Assembly (NCBI GenBank): GCA_015832175.1
Contig: WJXW01000004.1
Coordinates: 186,001 to 250,000 of the forward strand
Source of the DNA: Paraphaeosphaeria minitans
Lineage: Eukaryota; Ascomycota; Dothideomycetes; Pleosporales; Didymosphaeriaceae
Reading direction: 5' to 3'
Length of the DNA: 64,000 nucleotides
Part shown: piece after piece, positions 32,408 to 45,300 of the stretch
How the letters are laid out: every line of letters starts with the position of its first letter
Numbering within the stretch: position 1 is the first letter of the stretch
The notes under the pieces: model-generated
What the model was told of the DNA's origin: nothing
What the model saw: the letters and a program-made list of their open reading frames with translations, nothing else
The model's database searches: none
Made by a program: the position numbers and the translations under genes

Positions 32408-32837
32408 TGTTAGGATCTGAAATCCACATAATGGCGGGAAGCCAGTTTTGTACCTAGTGGGCGCGTAGTAAGGATTAAGCGGAGACTTAATACCGGCTAC
32501 GCCTTAAATAAAAGAGTTATGTGACTACTCTCTATAGAGCGCTTAATTACTCTATACAGAGTATAATACACGTAACCGCTCTACATAGAGCGCTCTCTAT
32601 AGAGCGCTCCTTATAGAGTGGACTTTGCTTAGTATATAGGAACGCAAGAATAGACTCTTTATATTTATATTTAATCTATTTATTAATCTATTATTTAGAT
32701 TCTAGTAGACTAAATTATTAACTTATTACACTTTATAAAATACTATTATATTAATAAGACCTTCTACTTTCTGTAAGTACTCTTGCCTAAGAACTAACTT
32801 TAACCCTTTAGGACTAGCTACTCTCTTAGATTTAATA
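32408..32837 (+). repeat. 5' LTR of element A
   Basis: Starts TGTTAGGATCTG and ends TTTAATA (a mutated ...TTAACA end). The U3 region (~32,530-32,625) holds repeated, self-complementary CTCTATAGAGCGCT units. Confidence 0.92.
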
Positions 32838-32879
32838 TCTTAAACACTCTTAATATAAGTACTTTATAAACTCTTACCT

Positions 32880-35800
32880 CTTCTACAGCTTTAGGTGCCG
32901 CTAAGATTACTCCTATAAAGGATAGTAGTAAGGCGCATAAACCTAATCTCTACTTTAATAAATAATTTTAAACTAACGTCTAGATTCTTTAGTTAGATCT
33001 CTACTTCTTTAACTTAGATAAACCTTTTAAAGATAAAAAGAAGGTTATCTTTATAGTAATATACATGCGAGGAGATATAGGATTATAGATCTATCCTTAC
33101 CTTAAAAAGTACCTAGGAATAGACTATAATAATAATAATAATAATTACGTAAATAAGCACGCTAATATAGTTAATATTATTAAGAATTATAATAACTTTA
33201 AGAAATGCCTTAAATAACTCTTTAGGATTGCTAATAAGGACTCTATTACAAAAGCAAAGATTTAGACTATAACTTAGAAATAATTAGTAGCTAAGTATAT
33301 AGCTAAGTTTTATAGATACGCTGTATAACTTAACTAGGATAATAAATCTCTTTAGGACATATATAAATAAGGACTTAAATAGAAACTACGTAAGGAACTC
33401 CTGTATAGTAGTGCACAAATTGCTAACTTTAAAGAACTATATAAAGAAACTATTAGGATTAATAAAGAGTAGTTTTTACTATAATAGGAGCTCTACTAAA
33501 ACCCTAGGGCGATAAGCTTTAGACAACTAGTAAAAGTAATTTATAAGAACTCTATTAGAATTGTCTAAAAGTAACAGCTAAGGAACTACTAGAGATATAA
33601 ACTAATAGAAGATGTCTAGTTTAACTACTTAGGCAAAAGAAAAGGAGGAAGGATAGGCCCTAAGCAGCCTAATAAACGCGTCTCTAATAGAAGTTAATAA
33701 CTAATAACTAAGACCTATAAATACTTTATATATAGCAAACTAGGCCACATAGCTAGGAACTATAGATTAAAGAACAAAGTCTATTAAACTAAGTTAAATA
33801 TACTAACTATTAAGGACTAAGAACTTAATAAGAAATAGGAAGTTATTATAATACTATTTAGTTACTAACGCGTTACGCTAGAGTAAAGTAAGTAATTAGA
33901 TTTACCTAACTTACAATTATACGAAGATCTAGAAGATAACTCTAATGTATACTATAACGTAGAAGACGTAGAAGAGATACTAAGATCTTCTACTTCTTAC
34001 CTATAAAGTAGGCGGGAAGAAGACAACCCTATATTACCTAAGTATAAACTAAATGTTTAGGACTATATAGAACCCTACTAGGCACTAAAAGGGATGCGAC
34101 CCTATAAAAATAAGGAATTAGACTACATACTAAAGTACTATCTAGACTACTAAAATCCTACACACTAATTCTGTATATAAACGCATTGTGAAGAACTAAT
34201 ATACGCACAATATAAGGTAGAGAAAAAGGAGAATAAGAAATAACCTAGAAGGAAACTACGCTATAGATAAATATAAATAGACTACTCTATTACAGCTTGT
34301 AATAAATACCTCTAGAATAAATAATAAGTAAAATACTTTCCTTACCTTACGCTAAAGGGCAACAAATGCTATAACATACTTATTAATAAAGACTATATAT
34401 AACTATACTAGTACACGTGTCTAAACTAAGACTGCAAATACTACTATATAGCTAAATATTTAGATAGCTTTATAAACTGCCCTACGTAAGAAGTAATAAT
34501 AGAGCTACTAATTTAACTAGTATATAGGAATAGTAAAGACTATAGGAGGAAAAACAGAAGAATATCTTTATAGGAAAAAGAAAAAGACAATCTATATAAG
34601 CTACGTACTTAAGAATAATAATAGAAGCAGATGCTTAGAAACGCATACTAGGCACTAGAACTTAACTATAACTTATATAAATAGATGTCTTTTTTAGGCC
34701 TAAACTTAGATAAGAAAACGCCTTTATTAAATTAAATGCTATAGTAAGCATAGTATTAATTAAGCTACTAGTATAGCTTAAAAGAATATAGGCTTAAGAT
34801 CTTATAGACTTAGGAGTAGAAAAGAACTTTATATCTTATTCAATAGTAAAATAAGTAGGACTTATAATATTAGAGAAAAAAGTACCCTATATTATTTATA
34901 TCGCAAATAGATCCCTAATGCCTAAGATACCTTAAATATACTAGGAGGTTACTACTATAATAATAGTCTAAGGATATAGAGAGGAACTTACCTTAAATGT
35001 CTTACTAGGATCTAAGTATAAGTTAGTCTTAGAATTACCTTAGTTAATAATACATAACCTATAGATTAACTAGGGTATAAAGAAAATATTGTTTAAACGC
35101 TGTAATTATATATTATAAGTAAAGCCTACGTATTAACTAAAAATAATAGTAGATAAGGGAGTTATTAATAATATAATATCGCGATAGATAGTTAAAAAAT
35201 AGAAATACACCTTAGTAGACACTAGTAGGAACTACTAGGTTAAGAAGCGCGAGAAGGAGGATAATAGCACACCCCTTACCTTACTAAGAGAGTACAGGAA
35301 ATAGACATATATATTTACAGAAAAGAAAGGAAAAGCAAACCTACCTAAATATTAACTCTAGGATCTTATAATAGACCTAGAAGAAGAGAAGACGCTACTT
35401 TTTAGACTACTATATAGTAAAATAGGAGAAGAACTTCTTAAAGAACGTAATTTTATTAAGACAAACCTTAAGAAAGGATATATATAACTATTAAAGTTAC
35501 TAGTAGTAAGCCCTTTTATATTTGTTAAGAAAAAGGATAGATTAGACAGACTATGCGTTAACTACTAATAACTTAATAATATAACAATAAAGAACTAATA
35601 TCTACTACTAAATATTATAGAGTTACGAGATTAACTATCTTAAGCTAAGATATTTATAATAATGGATCTAAGAGACAGTTACCACCTTATACAAATTAAG
35701 AAAGGTAAAGAATAGAAAACAGCGTTTTAATCACGCTATAGACTATTTAAATATAAAGTTATACCTTTTAGACTTATAAACGCACTAGTAGCTTTTATAG

Positions 35801-38075
35801 CGCTTATTAACAACGTACTTTATAAACATCTAGACATATTTATTATCGCGCATATAGACGATATTCTTGTCTTTTCTAAAAACAAATTAGACTACACTAA
35901 GTATATACAGATAGTACTAGAAGCACTAGATAAAGTATACCTTTACATTAAACTTAAGAAATGTAAGTTTAACGTTAAATAACTTAAATTCCTAGAACAC
36001 ATTATTACTATAGAAGGAATTAAGATAGCACTAAGTAAAGTTAAATGTATTAGGAACTAGCTAATACTAAAGACAGCTAAGAATATCTAAGAATTCTTAG
36101 AATTCTGTAGATTTAATTAACAATTTATCCAAGATTACGTAAAGGTTATAATACCTTTAATAAATTTTATAAAGAAGGACGTACCCTTTAAATAAACAGA
36201 TAAGTGTAGAATGTTATTTTAACTCCTTAAAATAGTATGTATTATAGAACCTATCCTTATTTATTTTAGAAGTAATAAACTACTACGCTTTAAAATAGAC
36301 ACTAGTAATCTTGCGCTAGGCGCCTGCGCTAAATAAGAATATAATAGTAAATAGCACCTAATTACTTATTACTTATGCAAATTTAATAACGCTAAAACAC
36401 AATATAATGTATATAATAAAAAACTCTACGCTATTATTAAAGCCTTAAAGCACTAGAGGATTTATGCGCTTAGTTACTTAACGCTAGAAATCTATATAGA
36501 TTACAAAAATCTTCTAAAGTTCATAACAACAAAAGAACTTACGCTATAACAACAAAAATAGTTATAAACTATAGGGCAGTATAAGTTTAAAATTATCTAT
36601 ATAGCTAGGAAAGAAAATAGTAGAGTAGACGCTCTTAGCTAATAAAGTAATCTAGCTAGAGAAAAGGTAAAAACCTTCTCTACAATCCTTTGTAAAGCTA
36701 AAGATAGATTTCTAGAGCTAATAGCGGAACTAAATTAACTTTTAGTAATTAACTAAGAAGTTCTAGAATATCTACAGACTAAGATTATCTAATAATACCA
36801 CAATAACCCTATGTACGGACACCTAGGCATCACAAAAACAATAGAACTTATCTAGAGGAATTACACCTTTAAAGGAATTAAGGAAGCTATAATAACTTAT
36901 ATCTACAAATGTATAGAATACTAGAGAAACAAACACAGTATATATTTTAAATATAGAGAGATATAAGTAATTAGAATACTAACAGCACTATAAGAAGATA
37001 TTACTATAGATTTTATTATAGGAATTCTTAACTCTAAGGATCTAATAATAGGAATTAAATACGATAGTATACTAGTAATAGTCTACTAACTAACTAAGTA
37101 TATTAAGCTTATTCTATGTCTTAAAGAATAACGGCAAAGGAACTCGCTTTTTTTATTCTAGACAGACTAATTAGATACTATAGAATTCCGAAAATAATTA
37201 TTAGTAACAGAGACAAGCTCTTTATATTAAATTATTAGATAACGCTTATAGCACTACTTAGAATAAAATAAAAGCTATTAATAGCTTACTATCTATAAAT
37301 AGATAGATAGATAGAACGTATAAACTAAACTATAGAAACGTACCTACGCATTTACTATAATAGTTAAAAGAATAACTAGGTTTTATTACTACCTATAGCA
37401 CAGTTAGCCTATAATAATAAAGTATTAGTAGTATTAGGACATACACTGTTCTATGTAAACTATAGAAGACACCCACATCTCTTTAACTAACAATTTCCTA
37501 CAATAATTAAAGTAAAAGAAGCTATAGATATAGTAGAAAATATAAAGAAAATACACTAATAACTCTAAGAGAATCTTAAGAAAGCTTAGTAGCAATTAAT
37601 TTTATACTAAAACTAAAAATAAAAAATGGCACCTTAGCTAAAGAAGGGGGATAAAGCACATCTGCTTATAAAGAACCTTTAAACTTAGAAGAGAAAACAT
37701 AAGAAACTAGATTATATTAAGGTTAGACTATTTTACATTTCTAAGTAAATATTACTAGTAAACTATAAGTTAGAACTACTACTAGATGCAAAAATATACC
37801 TAGTATTTTATGTATTACTACTAGAACTAGCAGACCCTAATACACTAGTTGAAACCACCTTCTACTACTAGACTAAGGAAGAAAATAAATTTAAGGTTAA
37901 AAGAATTCTAGAATATAATTAGTATAATAACACGTACCTTGTTAAATAGAAAGGTTACCCACATAGCAAAAACACCTAGGAACTAAAAAATAATCTAGGA
38001 AACTGTTAGCAAAAGATTAAAGAATTCTATTAGAAATATAAACATACATAGGAGGATTGCAGTACTAACGCTATA
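32880..38075 (+). pseudogene. gag-pol relic of element A
   Basis: Stop-riddled translation still shows domains in Ty3/gypsy order. The zinc knuckle is at 33,722-33,763 (two Cys mutated to Tyr). A protease-like LIDLGVEKNFIS lies at ~34,800. RT is at ~35,480-35,900 (DLRDSYHLIQI; catalytic box HIDDILVFSK). RNase H spans ~36,290-36,660 (LALGACA, LYAIIKALKHWR-like, ARKENSRVDAL). The integrase HHCC and core are at ~36,780-37,480 (YGHLGI; ITIDFI). The chromodomain is at ~37,900-38,070 (YLVKWKGYPHSKNTWE). The chromodomain puts it in the chromovirus branch, whose integrases can target modified histones. Confidence 0.88.
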
Positions 38076-38570
38076 GTGTCCACTATATTAAGCGTTAACT
38101 ATATTACTATAGAGTAACTAACAGTCGCTATAGTAGTAGGACAATTAATAGTATCCACATTTACGTTGTTACTATTTGTAGTTATTTCTATAGCTAGACA
38201 CAACATTTTCTTATAAGTATACTCTTTAGCCTAAGCTAGTATCTTCTTATTTTATAATAACTACACTATTAGGAGAGATAATACCTTTTTATCCTCCTTA
38301 ACCTTCTTCTTGTACTCCTTATAAGTCTTATTTAGTAATAACTAGCTTATATTTATATAAGGATAACCTAAGCGAACATATTTAGAACACTTTAAACCTA
38401 AACCTAGTATAATATAGCAAATAGAACCTTTAAAACTGCAGTTAATATAAGGGTTCTCTATAATAATGTTAGCTTCTTAGATCTCGCGATACAATTAATG
38501 TTTTTAAATAGTAGAGTTGCTAGATATAATACTAACAGACGTACTTATAGTAAGTAGGGCTAGCAGAACA
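38030..38570 (-). pseudogene. Antisense accessory frame in element A (Cys-rich plus charged helix)
   Basis: On the strand opposite to pol, between chromodomain and 3' LTR, one frame stays coherent for ~500 bp and ends at TAA 38,032-38,030, overlapping the end of the chromodomain. It reads INCSFKGSICYIILGLGLKC, then SKYVRLGYPYINIS, then a Lys/Glu-rich segment (NKTYKEYKKKVKEDKKVLSL) that could form a coiled coil. Internal stops are TAG/TAA at positions where Gln fits. The same frame is found in element B. Gene start is not resolved. Function unknown; a DNA- or zinc-binding accessory protein is a guess. Confidence 0.55.
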
Positions 38571-38621
38571 GCTTACGTAATAATAGCTAAAATCTAAATA
38601 TGTAATTTAGGACAAATCTGT

Positions 38622-38637
38622 AAAAAAGAGGGGATAA
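38622..38637 (+). other. Polypurine tract of element A
   Basis: Purine-rich run AAAAAAGAGGGGATAA directly abuts the 3' LTR, the expected primer site for plus-strand DNA synthesis. The matching run AAAAGAGAGGGGATAA precedes the 3' LTR of element B (ends 54,416). Confidence 0.75.
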
Positions 38638-39067
38638 TATTAGGATCTAAAATCTACATAATAGCAAAAAGCCAGTTTTGTACCTAGCGGGCGCGTAGTA
38701 AGGATTAAGCAGGGACTTAATACTAGCTACGCCTTAAATAAAGGAGTTACGTAACTACTCTCTATAGAGCGCTTAATTACTCTGTGTAGAGTATAATATA
38801 TATAACCGCTCTGTATAGAGCGCTCTCTACAGAGCACTCTCTATAGAGCGGACTTTGCTTAGTATATAGGAACGTAAGGATAGACTCTCTATACTTATAT
38901 TTAATCTATTTATTAATCTATTATTTAGATTCTAGTAGACTAAATTATTAACTTGTTACACTTTGTAAGATACTATTATATTAATAAGACTTTCTACCTT
39001 CTGTAAGTACTCTTGCCCAAGAACCAACCTTAACCCTTTAGGACTAGCTACCCTCTTGGATTTAACA
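38638..39067 (+). repeat. 3' LTR of element A
   Basis: 430 bp, same length as the 5' LTR, differing mainly by C/T and G/A changes. Begins TATTAGGATCT (mutated TG start) and ends GGATTTAACA; followed by the TGGTT duplication. Confidence 0.92.
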
Positions 39068-39072
39068 TGGTT

Positions 39073-40486
39073 ATCCTATTGCCTAGGGCTCTTAGACCTA
39101 TTCTCTACTTATATTTTCTTATAGTAAGTAATATTATGTGGCCCTTAGATTAGCGCATTCTAGCGTAACTTAGTACTAACTATACTAAAGAGTTATATAT
39201 TATACCTTTTTGGCGCACATTTAACACTTTTTATATATTATTGTATTGTAGGTGCGTTTGCCTTAAGTGAGGAATATAAAAGAATAAGTTAAGTTCTCCT
39301 ATCTAGAATCTATTATATAAATCCAACTACTCTAATTATCTATTAGGTCTCTTTCTGTCTTATCTAGTTTACGCTCTCTTTTTCCTATTCCCTAATTAGC
39401 TATTTTAAACAATAGCTAATTGGCCCTATGTCTCTCTAACTAATTCTCTATTATAGGCTAACCTTTACACTACATTTTCCTCCCTCTCTTTTAGGCTTAG
39501 TCCCTTAAGCCTACTACCTTACTACCCTTTTAACACCTTATTAGTAGTTACTTCCTAGACCTAAAATTTCTTTAATCTTTAGCTAGCTACCCTTACCTAA
39601 TTATCCTACTTACTAACCTATCGCCTACCTACTACTTATATCCCTATAATTAAAGTTGTTTATTAACTTTTTTATATATTAGGTAATAATGCAGCGTTAG
39701 TCTAATTCTAGGCCTATAATTTTACTTTAGCCTCTAGCTAACTAACTGTGCCTAATTATTCTAACTACTAACCTATCGCCTATCTACTGCTTATATCCCT
39801 ATAATTAAAGTTGTTTATAGACCTCTTAGTATATTAGATAGTAATATTATAGTAATATTCTCTTATAAACGCTTCTACTAAGCCGCTTAAGTAGCCTACG
39901 CTTAATCTTTAGGGTATATAACTCTAGGATTTCTTCTACTCTATCTTTCTCCTAACTCTTACTTCTACTCTCCTCTTTTTCTTTTAGTCCTTCTAATACC
40001 TATTTAACAACTCTACTATAGTTATAGCTATAATTAACTACACCCTAGGTGGAACAGCTACTTCTAGTGCTAGTAGTAGGAAGAGTAGTAATAACCTAAA
40101 TAAGCGTGGCCCTACTAGTAATATAAAGGTAGACTTTTTTATCTACCCTTTTAAGTCTACTAAGGAGTACATTATTAAGTAGTATATATTATCCTAAAAA
40201 CCTTTCGTATCTTATTACTAACTTTCTTAATTAGGGTAAAGACTAATTAGCGTGTAAACTATAATTTTCTATATAAACTAGCTTACTTTATCTATAGCCT
40301 AGGTATATAAGGTATTACTTTAGGCCCTCTTCTTTACACTACTAGCGTCTATAAGAATAATAGCTACTTAGACCTTACTATTTAGCACTTTAATATTAGT
40401 AATAATAAAGTAGAGACTATTACTAAGTTCTTTAGCTTAGGCACTAGGGAGGCTCTATTAAAGCGTAGATACTATAATACTAATAT
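39073..40486 (+). mobile_element. Fragment 1 of older retroelement F
   Basis: Degraded sequence between elements A and D. A plus-strand frame (~40,020-40,486) reads GGTATSSASSRKSSNNLNKR and VDFFIYPFKSTKEYIIK before RIP-type stops, so it was coding. An LTR-like start (TATTATGTGGCCC at ~39,131, TATAAAA near 39,280, possible end near 39,470) is possible but unproven. A diverged direct repeat with 155-bp spacing lies at ~39,596-39,850 (units begin CCTAATTAT and contain CCTATCGCCTA). The frame resumes after D. Confidence 0.5.
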
Positions 40487-40724
40487 TGTTGGTTTGGCTT
40501 AATCTGTAATTAAGCATTTAAGGGTTAATAGTATACTATTGTGCAAAGGGTAAGAAGTAGGTTTAATTAATTACGTCTAGTCTATCGTACAAAGGGGCAC
40601 TAAGGGCTTTATAAAGTCTCTGCCTCTTAGCGCTAACCGAAGTAGTGGGTCTTTATATAGGTCCCTATAGGTAGGCAGGCCCCCACTTCACCTAGTGCTA
40701 CTTATACGATAAACTGTATAGACA
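40487..40724 (-). repeat. 3' LTR of element D (left copy)
   Basis: 238 bp from TGTTGGTTTGGCTT to TATAGACA on the plus strand. Matches the right copy along its whole length except for mostly transition differences. Confidence 0.9.
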
Positions 40725-41224
40725 CTAGTAACTTTTCTTTTATACAATAGCCTATGTCTATTATATACTTCCTTTTCTTATCCTTCTCTATTTATACAGT
40801 TAGCCTTTCCCTATTAGAACAGGTTATAGGGTAGGTGTAGTGTTACTATGTAATAGAGGTCCTATTTGCACCTACTCTTATACAAATAGGTAGTAATAGC
40901 TAACCTACTTAGTTTTTACTTTACCTCCTTATATAGTAGTAGAGCTGTATTACATAGTAAAGCTCTTTTTAGGTATATGCCTTATGCGTAAACAGAAAGT
41001 GGGGTGTTAAGTAATGTGATGCTTAGCGCTAGGTTTTAGTAAATAGGTATAAAAGGATGTCTTCTAGCTCCTCTAAACCCTCTCTTCTTTATTCTACTTT
41101 AATATATATGTACCTTCCTCCCTTTTTACCTTGTTCTTTTTAGTGTTCTAGTGTCTAGTAGCTAGTGCTCTGTTACTAGTAAATATATATAGCTTTTTTA
41201 TATAATGCTAATTTTTAATAAAAT

Positions 41225-41243
41225 ATATATACACACACACACT
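41225..41243. repeat. (AT)n(AC)n microsatellite
   Basis: Runs of ATATATAT followed by ACACACACAC in the noncoding tail of element D. Confidence 0.7.
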
Positions 41244-41979
41244 TGCTATCGTATAATAGCTAATAATACTATTAGTCTATTAAGCGCTAGTGCCCTTACT
41301 ACTAGTATTTTTGTGCTAGTTATTATAGGCTAGACTAGATTGCGTATCTAGGTTAACCTCCCTACTAGTTTGCCTAGCATAAGGGCCTTTATGTAGAGTC
41401 TAGCGGTAGATATATAATAAATCCTCTAGAGTATCTTTATTTTTATTGTATAATGCTAACAGGTGTAGGACAAAAAGGCTAGAGTGGCCTAGATACCCTC
41501 TTAAGACATTGTTATACAAATCCTAGTTAGTATAAACCTCTAGTAGTAGGCTACTTACGTTGTATAATATAAGGGATATTAGTAAGTAGTGCTTATCTAG
41601 TCGCGTAGCTAAGTTTAAAATAAGTCTTATGCTTACTTATATAGCACTACTAATGCTAGTAATTAGGTGTTCCTAGATTATTGTGTAATCCTAGGTTATA
41701 AGTCTAGATTATGTAGCGCCTACGTGTAGAAGTTATATAGTGCTCGTTATAAGTGTTATATATAGGGGGGGGTAAATATCTTTGTTGTATAAAGAGGTAG
41801 GTAGGCCTAGTTTTAAGATATTTAAATTATTAATACAGAAAATATATTCTTTAATATCTTTATATAATTTTTTGCGATGTGTTCCCTCTCTTATAATAAA
41901 ACTGTAATATTAAATTAGTAGTAGAGCTTATATAGCCTAAAAATAAATATGTCTGTGCGAAGTTATAGCAAGTTAGATA

Positions 41980-42006
41980 GAAAAAAAAATTTTTTTTTTT
42001 AAAAAT
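41980..42006. repeat. A-run/T-run hairpin
   Basis: A run of A directly followed by a longer run of T, able to fold as a perfect A:T stem; inside element D. Confidence 0.6.
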
Positions 42007-42399
42007 AGTAAGTAAAATAACAAAAGAAATATTATGTAGTAGAGTAGTTACTCTGTTATACAGTCCTTATTAATTCTGTCTACTAAAGCCTTAATAGCAA
42101 TATGTAGTTTATTTATTAAGATTAGTGTTTAGAGTGCCTAATTAGGTGCTTTCTTTATATAAGTATTAGTAGGATTATCTTTGCTATTAATCTACCTAAT
42201 CTCTGTAATTTCCCGTTTTTCGTACAACTCCCTAATTAACATAATGTTAATTATAAGGCGTTTTTTGTTTGTAGTGTCTAGTCGTACGAGGCATTTGTAC
42301 AGGGATTTTGAGTTAGTACAGACTATAATAGGAATTAGGGGGATCTAAAGTGTTTATATAATCTATTAGAGTATTGTGCTTAATGTAATTATATTATTA

Positions 42400-45300
42400 A
42401 AACTGCCTACTAGACTGTATAATTCGCTTACTAGAATACTTCTAGTTACTCTTTTACACTTTACTAAGTTCTAGTAGATAATATTACTATAGATCTTAAA
42501 GTCCTAAGTTATTGTGCGATGTTCCTCTACTAGCATAATAATAAAGCTAAGCTATAAGCTTAGGTCTCTGTTATTAGTAAAAGAGCTATTTGTAAAGATA
42601 AACAGCTTTATGCGACCTAGGTTAAGTAGAATAAATTTTAGTCCTCTTTATACATTCTAAATTTGCTAGTTTAAACGCATGTTTAGTGCCTTAATATTTT
42701 CTTCTGTTAGTACTATTATTTACGCAGTAATAGATAAGTTAAATGTTACTTCTAGTTAGCAAACTAAAGAGATATATACACCTCTTACTTATTATGCAAT
42801 ATATTAGTGTGTAGCGTCTTTGTCTTAAAGATTAATTATGCGAAGGCTTTTAGCCTATCCTTTCTATTCTAGGGTAACAATACCCTAGATAAGTTGGATT
42901 TTACCTCTATTAAACTTAATTACTCTATTTTATATTAAGACGCTTTTATCCTTCGCACGAAACTTTATAGTATAGAGCTACTTCTTTTTTTATTATATAA
43001 AGCTTTCTATAACCACACTAAGGGTGTTATTAGTCTAGAGTCTAGTAATGCTAAACATCTTAGGTCCCTTATCTATAATAAGTAGGCATAGGTTGTACGT
43101 TAATATATGCATTCTTAGTTTCTTTTTATAGTAGTTATAGTATGTCTTAAACTAGTAGAGACCTAATTCTACTGCGCTATATAGAGGTTGTACAACTTAT
43201 AGAATTGTGTTTAGTAGGAAGAAATCGCGCATTTCTACTAGTAGTTAGGCGTATAATATGCGAAAGAGTTTGTTAGTAGACTGTATATAGGCCTAAGTAA
43301 TATTCCTAAGCTTAATATGCATGTTATACAACTAAATTAGTGTTATAGAAAGAGCTAACAGTAACCTCTAGCTTATACGCTAAATAGTAGGGGATTATAT
43401 AAAGATCTCCTCTTTTTCTTTGTCTAAATAGCTAGTAAAGACAAGTCTTAATTTCTTATATAGTTAGGTTATTTTGCCTTTAATCTCTCGTACAAGACGT
43501 AGGTTAAAGATACAGCCAGATTGTTTATTAGAGTTATATAATAAGATTTTAAAAGTGCTATTAGTAATAAGGGTATTTATTTCTACTATATCTAATTCTT
43601 TAAAGGGCTAGCTAGGTGTAGTAATAACACTGTCTACATAAAGCTTTAGTATAAGCTTAAAGTTATCTTTTTCTTTTTAGGTAATAAACTAGGTGTTTAG
43701 TCTTCCTAATCTTTATTAAGCTTCACCTAATTGTGTAACTATAGTAGTTTAGTTCTTTCTAGGTCTTCCCCTTAGCTTTAGCTTTAGAGCTTTAATTTGT
43801 GCGGCTATAGAAGTATCTATATCCTATAGTTCCTGTGTACTATCTTTAGTTACGCGATAGTATAGTTTAACCTATGTATAGCGTAGTTTTAGAGGTCTAT
43901 TTTCGAGCTCTAGAATAATGTCTCTTCTTTTAATACTCTTAATCTTATATAGTTTTTACTATCCCTTCTTTTCTCTCTAGGCTATAACTTTAGAGCCTAG
44001 TAGGAGTGTAAGGGTTTTATATAATAATAGGCTATTCCTAGTGTTAATTATATAAGTAACTTTAACTTTAGCTTTGTCTTTCTTAAGTATTTTTATTGCT
44101 TTCTACACTGCATTGGCTTAGGCGATTAGTTCTAGTAAGAGTAAAGAGTCTTTATTAATTCTTAGGTAGGCACTAAAGACTAGGAGGGTAGGCACTATAC
44201 TATTAGGCCTAGCTGTGTTATTTAGTGCCTTTACTGCTATCTATAGCACTATCTTATTATTTATACAACTATTAATCTTAGCTCTTAGGATATTATATAC
44301 TTAGCGTAGTAGTGTATGTGCTCTTTTAATCTTACCTACAGCCTAGTGTACCTCTACTAGCATTTGCCTATATTCTGCCCTAACTATCTTTACATAATTC
44401 TGAAACTTATTAGAAGCGAAGTTAGTTCCTAGGTTATAGATAATGTAATCTAGTATCTTATTAAGGCATCCTAGGTATCTTGTGTAGTTATTAATTTTAG
44501 GAATTAGGCTGCCTAAAAGGATGTGTCCGTATTAATAATATATAAGATATCCCTTTTACTAATTTGTACGATATTAATAATAATCTTATAGTTAAAGTAT
44601 AAGTTATTTTAGATAGAGAACTTAAAGCGTCTTAGCGCTTAGTTATATAACTAGTAGTAGTGATAAAACTTCTTTACTTCTTCTAGTATAGAGCTCTCTA
44701 CTTTATACCCTACCTAAGTAAGAAGCTTATATAGTCTTTCTGTCTAGGGGTGTCTAAAATAGTGGTGTAGGTGTTAGAGTTCTGTCTCTGTAAAGAAGAG
44801 AGCTAATTCTTTATTACTAAAGTTAAAAAAGGGGTAACCCTACTTTTATATAACTAGAACTGTTGTACTATCCCTTTGTATAATAACATCTAGGATGTTA
44901 TTAAAGTATACTCTAAGTCTATTAGTATCTACTAGCGATAGTAGGAATAGTGTTAGGGAGTTAAGGATATAGTAGGTTACTATTCCTATAAGGTTAGTAA
45001 TTTATATAGTGCCTAGAGATATCTAGGAACCCTGTCCTCTAAAGCTAATATTAGTAGATCCTAGTAACTAGTCTACTTTAGTAGTTAGGTTTTTATGTAA
45101 GTAGGCAGTAAGCTGGTCCTTTCCTACTATAGACACTTATACGGCGCCTATGTCCTAGAGTTCTTTTTAGTACTTTATATAATACTAACTAGCTAAAGTA
45201 AATAGTTGTGTAGGTTCTTCTATATTTTTATTATTCTTACTATATTAGATGTCTTCGCTAGTTATGCGATAAAAGTAGGTAGTAGAAGTAAGGTATAAGG

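Larger units (their letters stand above)
32408..39067 (+). mobile_element. Element A: Ty3/gypsy chromovirus, full length, RIP-mutated
   Basis: 6,660-bp LTR retrotransposon. LTRs of 430 bp lie at 32,408-32,837 and 38,638-39,067. The target duplication TGGTT at 32,403-32,407 and 39,068-39,072 is exact. A polypurine tract (AAAAAGAGGGGATAA) immediately precedes the 3' LTR. Traces in order: gag (~32,880-33,650), zinc knuckle, aspartic protease, reverse transcriptase, RNase H, integrase and chromodomain. Many TAA/TAG stops occur at expected Gln and Trp codons, so no protein can be made. CpG is often kept while CpA/TpG is scarce, the mark of repeat-induced point mutation. Confidence 0.93.

Noticed and set aside
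32838..38637. Reassigned stop codons (TAA/TAG read as Gln) in the AT-rich block
   Set aside because: Stops also replace Trp, flanking host genes use the standard code, and CpA depletion explains the pattern as RIP.
39131..39469. LTR of element F
   Set aside because: Start and end look LTR-like, but no second copy exists in the window, so boundaries cannot be supported.
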